Shown: positions 62,553 to 64,000 of the stretch, one piece after another
How positions within the stretch are numbered: the first letter of the stretch is position 1
How the letters are laid out: each line of letters begins with the position of its first letter
Assembly: GCA_910577735.1 (NCBI GenBank)
Contig: CAJTOO010000010.1
Span: 97,766 to 161,765, forward strand
From: an uncultured Lachnospiraceae bacterium
GTDB taxonomy: Bacteria; Bacillota; Clostridia; Lachnospirales; Lachnospiraceae
Direction of reading: 5' to 3'
Length of the DNA stretch: 64,000 bases
Program-made: the position numbers and the translations under genes
The notes under the pieces: generated by a model
What the model was told of the DNA's origin: nothing
Seen by the model: only the letters and a program-made list of their open reading frames with translations
The model's database searches: none

Positions 62553-63275
62553 CTACAGTTTATCAGCTAAAGTCTTACAAGGTTTGCCGGCTCCTAACAG
62601 CTCCGGCATCAATTCTTCCCTGGTTCCCACCTTCTTTACCCTGCCATCTGCCAAAAGCACGATCTGATCCGCTATATTCAGGATTCTTTCCTGATGAGAT
62701 ATGATGAGAATCGTACCCTTTGTCTCCTCATACATCTTTTCAAAAACCCGAATCAGATTCTGAAAACTCCACAAATCAATCCCGGCTTCCGGCTCATCAA
62801 AGATAGACAGCCTTGTCTTTCTTGCCATAATCATGGCAATCTCGATGCGTTTTAGCTCCCCGCCGGAGAGACTAGCATTGATCTCACGGTTTACATAATC
62901 CCTGGCGCACAATCCCACCTCGGAGAGCATGGCACAGATTTCCGACATGGCCGTGTCCTTGCCAGCCGCAATGGAGAGCATATCCTTTACCGTAATGCCC
63001 TTAAACCGGACTGGTTGCTGAAAAGCAAAGCCTACTCCCAGATTCGCCCGCTCCGTAATAGATTTCTCCGTGATATCCACACCGTCCAAAAGAATCTGTC
63101 CCTCGGTGGGTGTCAGAATCCCCGCCACAATCTTGGCCAATGTGGATTTACCGCTGCCATTAGGCCCCGTGACCGCCACAAACCGGTCTTCAATCACAAG
63201 ATTGATATCTCTTAAAATCTCTACTTCTTTCCCGGTATCTTCCGCCTGGAAAGAGATGTGTTTCAATTCCAGCAT
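62553..63275 (-). CDS. sufC: SufC-type Fe-S assembly ATPase
   Basis: A 240-residue ABC ATPase: Walker A GPNGSGKSTLA, signature LSGGELKRIEIAM, Walker B LSIFDEPEAGID, H-loop IISHQER. The GVGFAFQQPVRFKGI segment is typical for SufC. It drives the SufB/D scaffold. The second ATG was chosen, with GAGG just before it; the first ATG 4 codons upstream has no site. First gene of sufC-sufB/D-cls-plsC. Confidence 0.92.
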   Translation of the reverse strand: MLELKHISFQAEDTGKEVEILRDINLVIEDRFVAVTGPNGSGKSTLAKIVAGILTPTEGQILLDGVDITEKSITERANLGVGFAFQQPVRFKGITVKDMLSIAAGKDTAMSEICAMLSEVGLCARDYVNREINASLSGGELKRIEIAMIMARKTRLSIFDEPEAGIDLWSFQNLIRVFEKMYEETKGTILIISHQERILNIADQIVLLADGRVKKVGTREELMPELLGAGKPCKTLADKL

Positions 63276-63340
63276 ATTTCCTCTCATTCTGCCGCGTTTG
63301 CGGCCAGGATATCTGTTTGCCGATTATCCTTTAATAGTTC

Positions 63341-63369
63341 ATAATAGCACAAAACTTCTTCCGAGGCAA
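63341..63369 (-). promoter_or_regulatory. Promoter of sufC-sufB/D-cls-plsC
   Basis: On the minus strand TTGCCT, 17 bp, TATTAT, with TG one base before the -10 box. Start about 60 nt before sufC. The 200 bp between it and the transposase gene show no gene; I saw no clear terminal inverted repeat there. Confidence 0.65.
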
Positions 63370-63571
63370 ACTTCTGATAAACTTTCCAGCTTTGAAAGGT
63401 AAATTCTTTTATAGCCTGCCCGGGCACCTCAAATTTTTCAATTTAAAGTTTTCCGTAGAATTGGGAACGTTATCCACATCCATTGACCTCATTACTATAA
63501 CTACTCTCTTTTTTGTGGATAAAATTTTCGTTTCCCTCTTGGCAGGCATCACTTCCTTTGCTATACTTGAC

Positions 63572-64000
63572 TCAGGTTGTTGATATGCAAGGCATATCGT
63601 CCCCAAATATATCTTCTCTTTCTGTTATCTGCTGGGCAAAGCTTTCTAACAGTTCGGAAGATATATTTTTTTGCTTCTTTTTTATCCCCCCTGCCTTCAG
63701 GAAGAACCATTCGTACAGCTGCTTTACCATATCTGATATCTGTGCCATCAGATAATGGTTCTTCATCGCCCTGGCATCCCAGCTGCAGGCATGGGCAATG
63801 TCCCCCTGCCAGTTCTTCTGACGGTTAAATCCTTCATTCTCTATCTTCCATCGTTTCCTTCCGGCTCCGGCTATTTTCTCCGCATTCCTTTTTGTTATCT
63901 GGATGCTTGTCAGCCACTGGAACTCCGTCCGCACCCTCACGCCTTTTACGATCCTCTCTTCCCAGAAACGCAGCATATTTACCGGCTGTCCATTATAATC
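63572..64000 (-). mobile_element. DDE transposase, C-terminal part (N-terminus beyond window)
   Basis: The frame is open from the window edge (DYNGQPVNMLRFWEER) for 143 residues. RKRWKIENEGFNRQKNWQGD carries the Trp and the third catalytic Glu of DDE transposases (W-x-IE-N), followed by a helical end. The insertion sequence family cannot be fixed from this part. The frame runs to a normal-looking stop, so this end may be intact. Confidence 0.8.

Overview
The window looks like chromosome of an anaerobic Firmicute of class Clostridia, most likely a Lachnospiraceae member. The evidence is the moderate G+C content, strong AGGAGG ribosome binding sites, and gene orders typical of that group: ylxM-ffh-rpsP-khpA-rimM-trmD-rplS, lepB-rbgA-lepB-rnhB-ylqG-ylqH-yraN, plsX-acpP-rnc-smc-ftsY, and pta/ackA beside rpmF. 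Nearly all genes lie on the minus strand. Only metF, prs, a PocR-domain gene and tmcAL are on the plus strand. I saw no rRNA, tRNA, CRISPR array or prophage.

Layout. 1-3.3 kb: a truncated acyl-CoA synthetase, a hotdog thioesterase and a MoxR/VWA pair. 3.4-9.2 kb: metF, then der-plsY-gpsA, and prs. 9.2-16.1 kb: an HD-GYP response regulator, a FapA-like protein with an exact 26-residue N-terminal repeat, and a large two-component system. 16.2-26.9 kb: one long housekeeping block (pgeF, yraN, FlhB-like and FliK-like proteins without flagellar genes, rnhB, two signal peptidases around rbgA, rplS, trmD, rimM, khpA, rpsP, ffh, ylxM). 27-28 kb: a soluble PocR/chemoreceptor-like protein. 28-42.4 kb: the accessory region. 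42.5-57.9 kb: GH25 lysozyme, YitT protein, ilvA, ftsY, smc, rnc, acpP, plsX, a decayed LicD gene, rpmF, a hydrolase, ackA, an inserted fic, and pta. 58-64 kb: tmcAL, then sufC-sufB/D-cls-plsC, and a transposase cut by the window edge.

The most interesting part is 28-42.4 kb. It holds a ribosomally made, radical-SAM-modified peptide locus: a SPASM maturase resembling CcpM, a TIGR04066-type partner, an acyl-carrier-like protein that has lost its phosphopantetheine serine, and a 45-residue Cys-containing precursor peptide too short for ordinary gene calling. Downstream on the same strand are three tandem paralogous FtsX-like permeases, a fourth permease and an ATPase, plausibly for export or self-protection. 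Just upstream sits a BlaI/BlaR1 pair whose BlaR1 has no penicillin-binding sensor but a Cys-rich extracellular tail. The promoters of blaI and of the maturase operon have the same architecture: TTGACA, 17 bp, -10 box, 6 bp, then a GACTAC/GTAGTC dyad. This predicts that BlaI controls both. A C39-like protease fused to DUF1905 lies next to this regulator.

Elsewhere the genes form coherent sets. GpsA, PlsX, AcpP, PlsY, PlsC and Cls cover phospholipid synthesis from glycerol-3-phosphate to cardiolipin. Ffh, YlxM, FtsY and two signal peptidases cover protein targeting and secretion. Pta and AckA make acetate, which the adjacent TmcAL uses to modify tRNA-Met.
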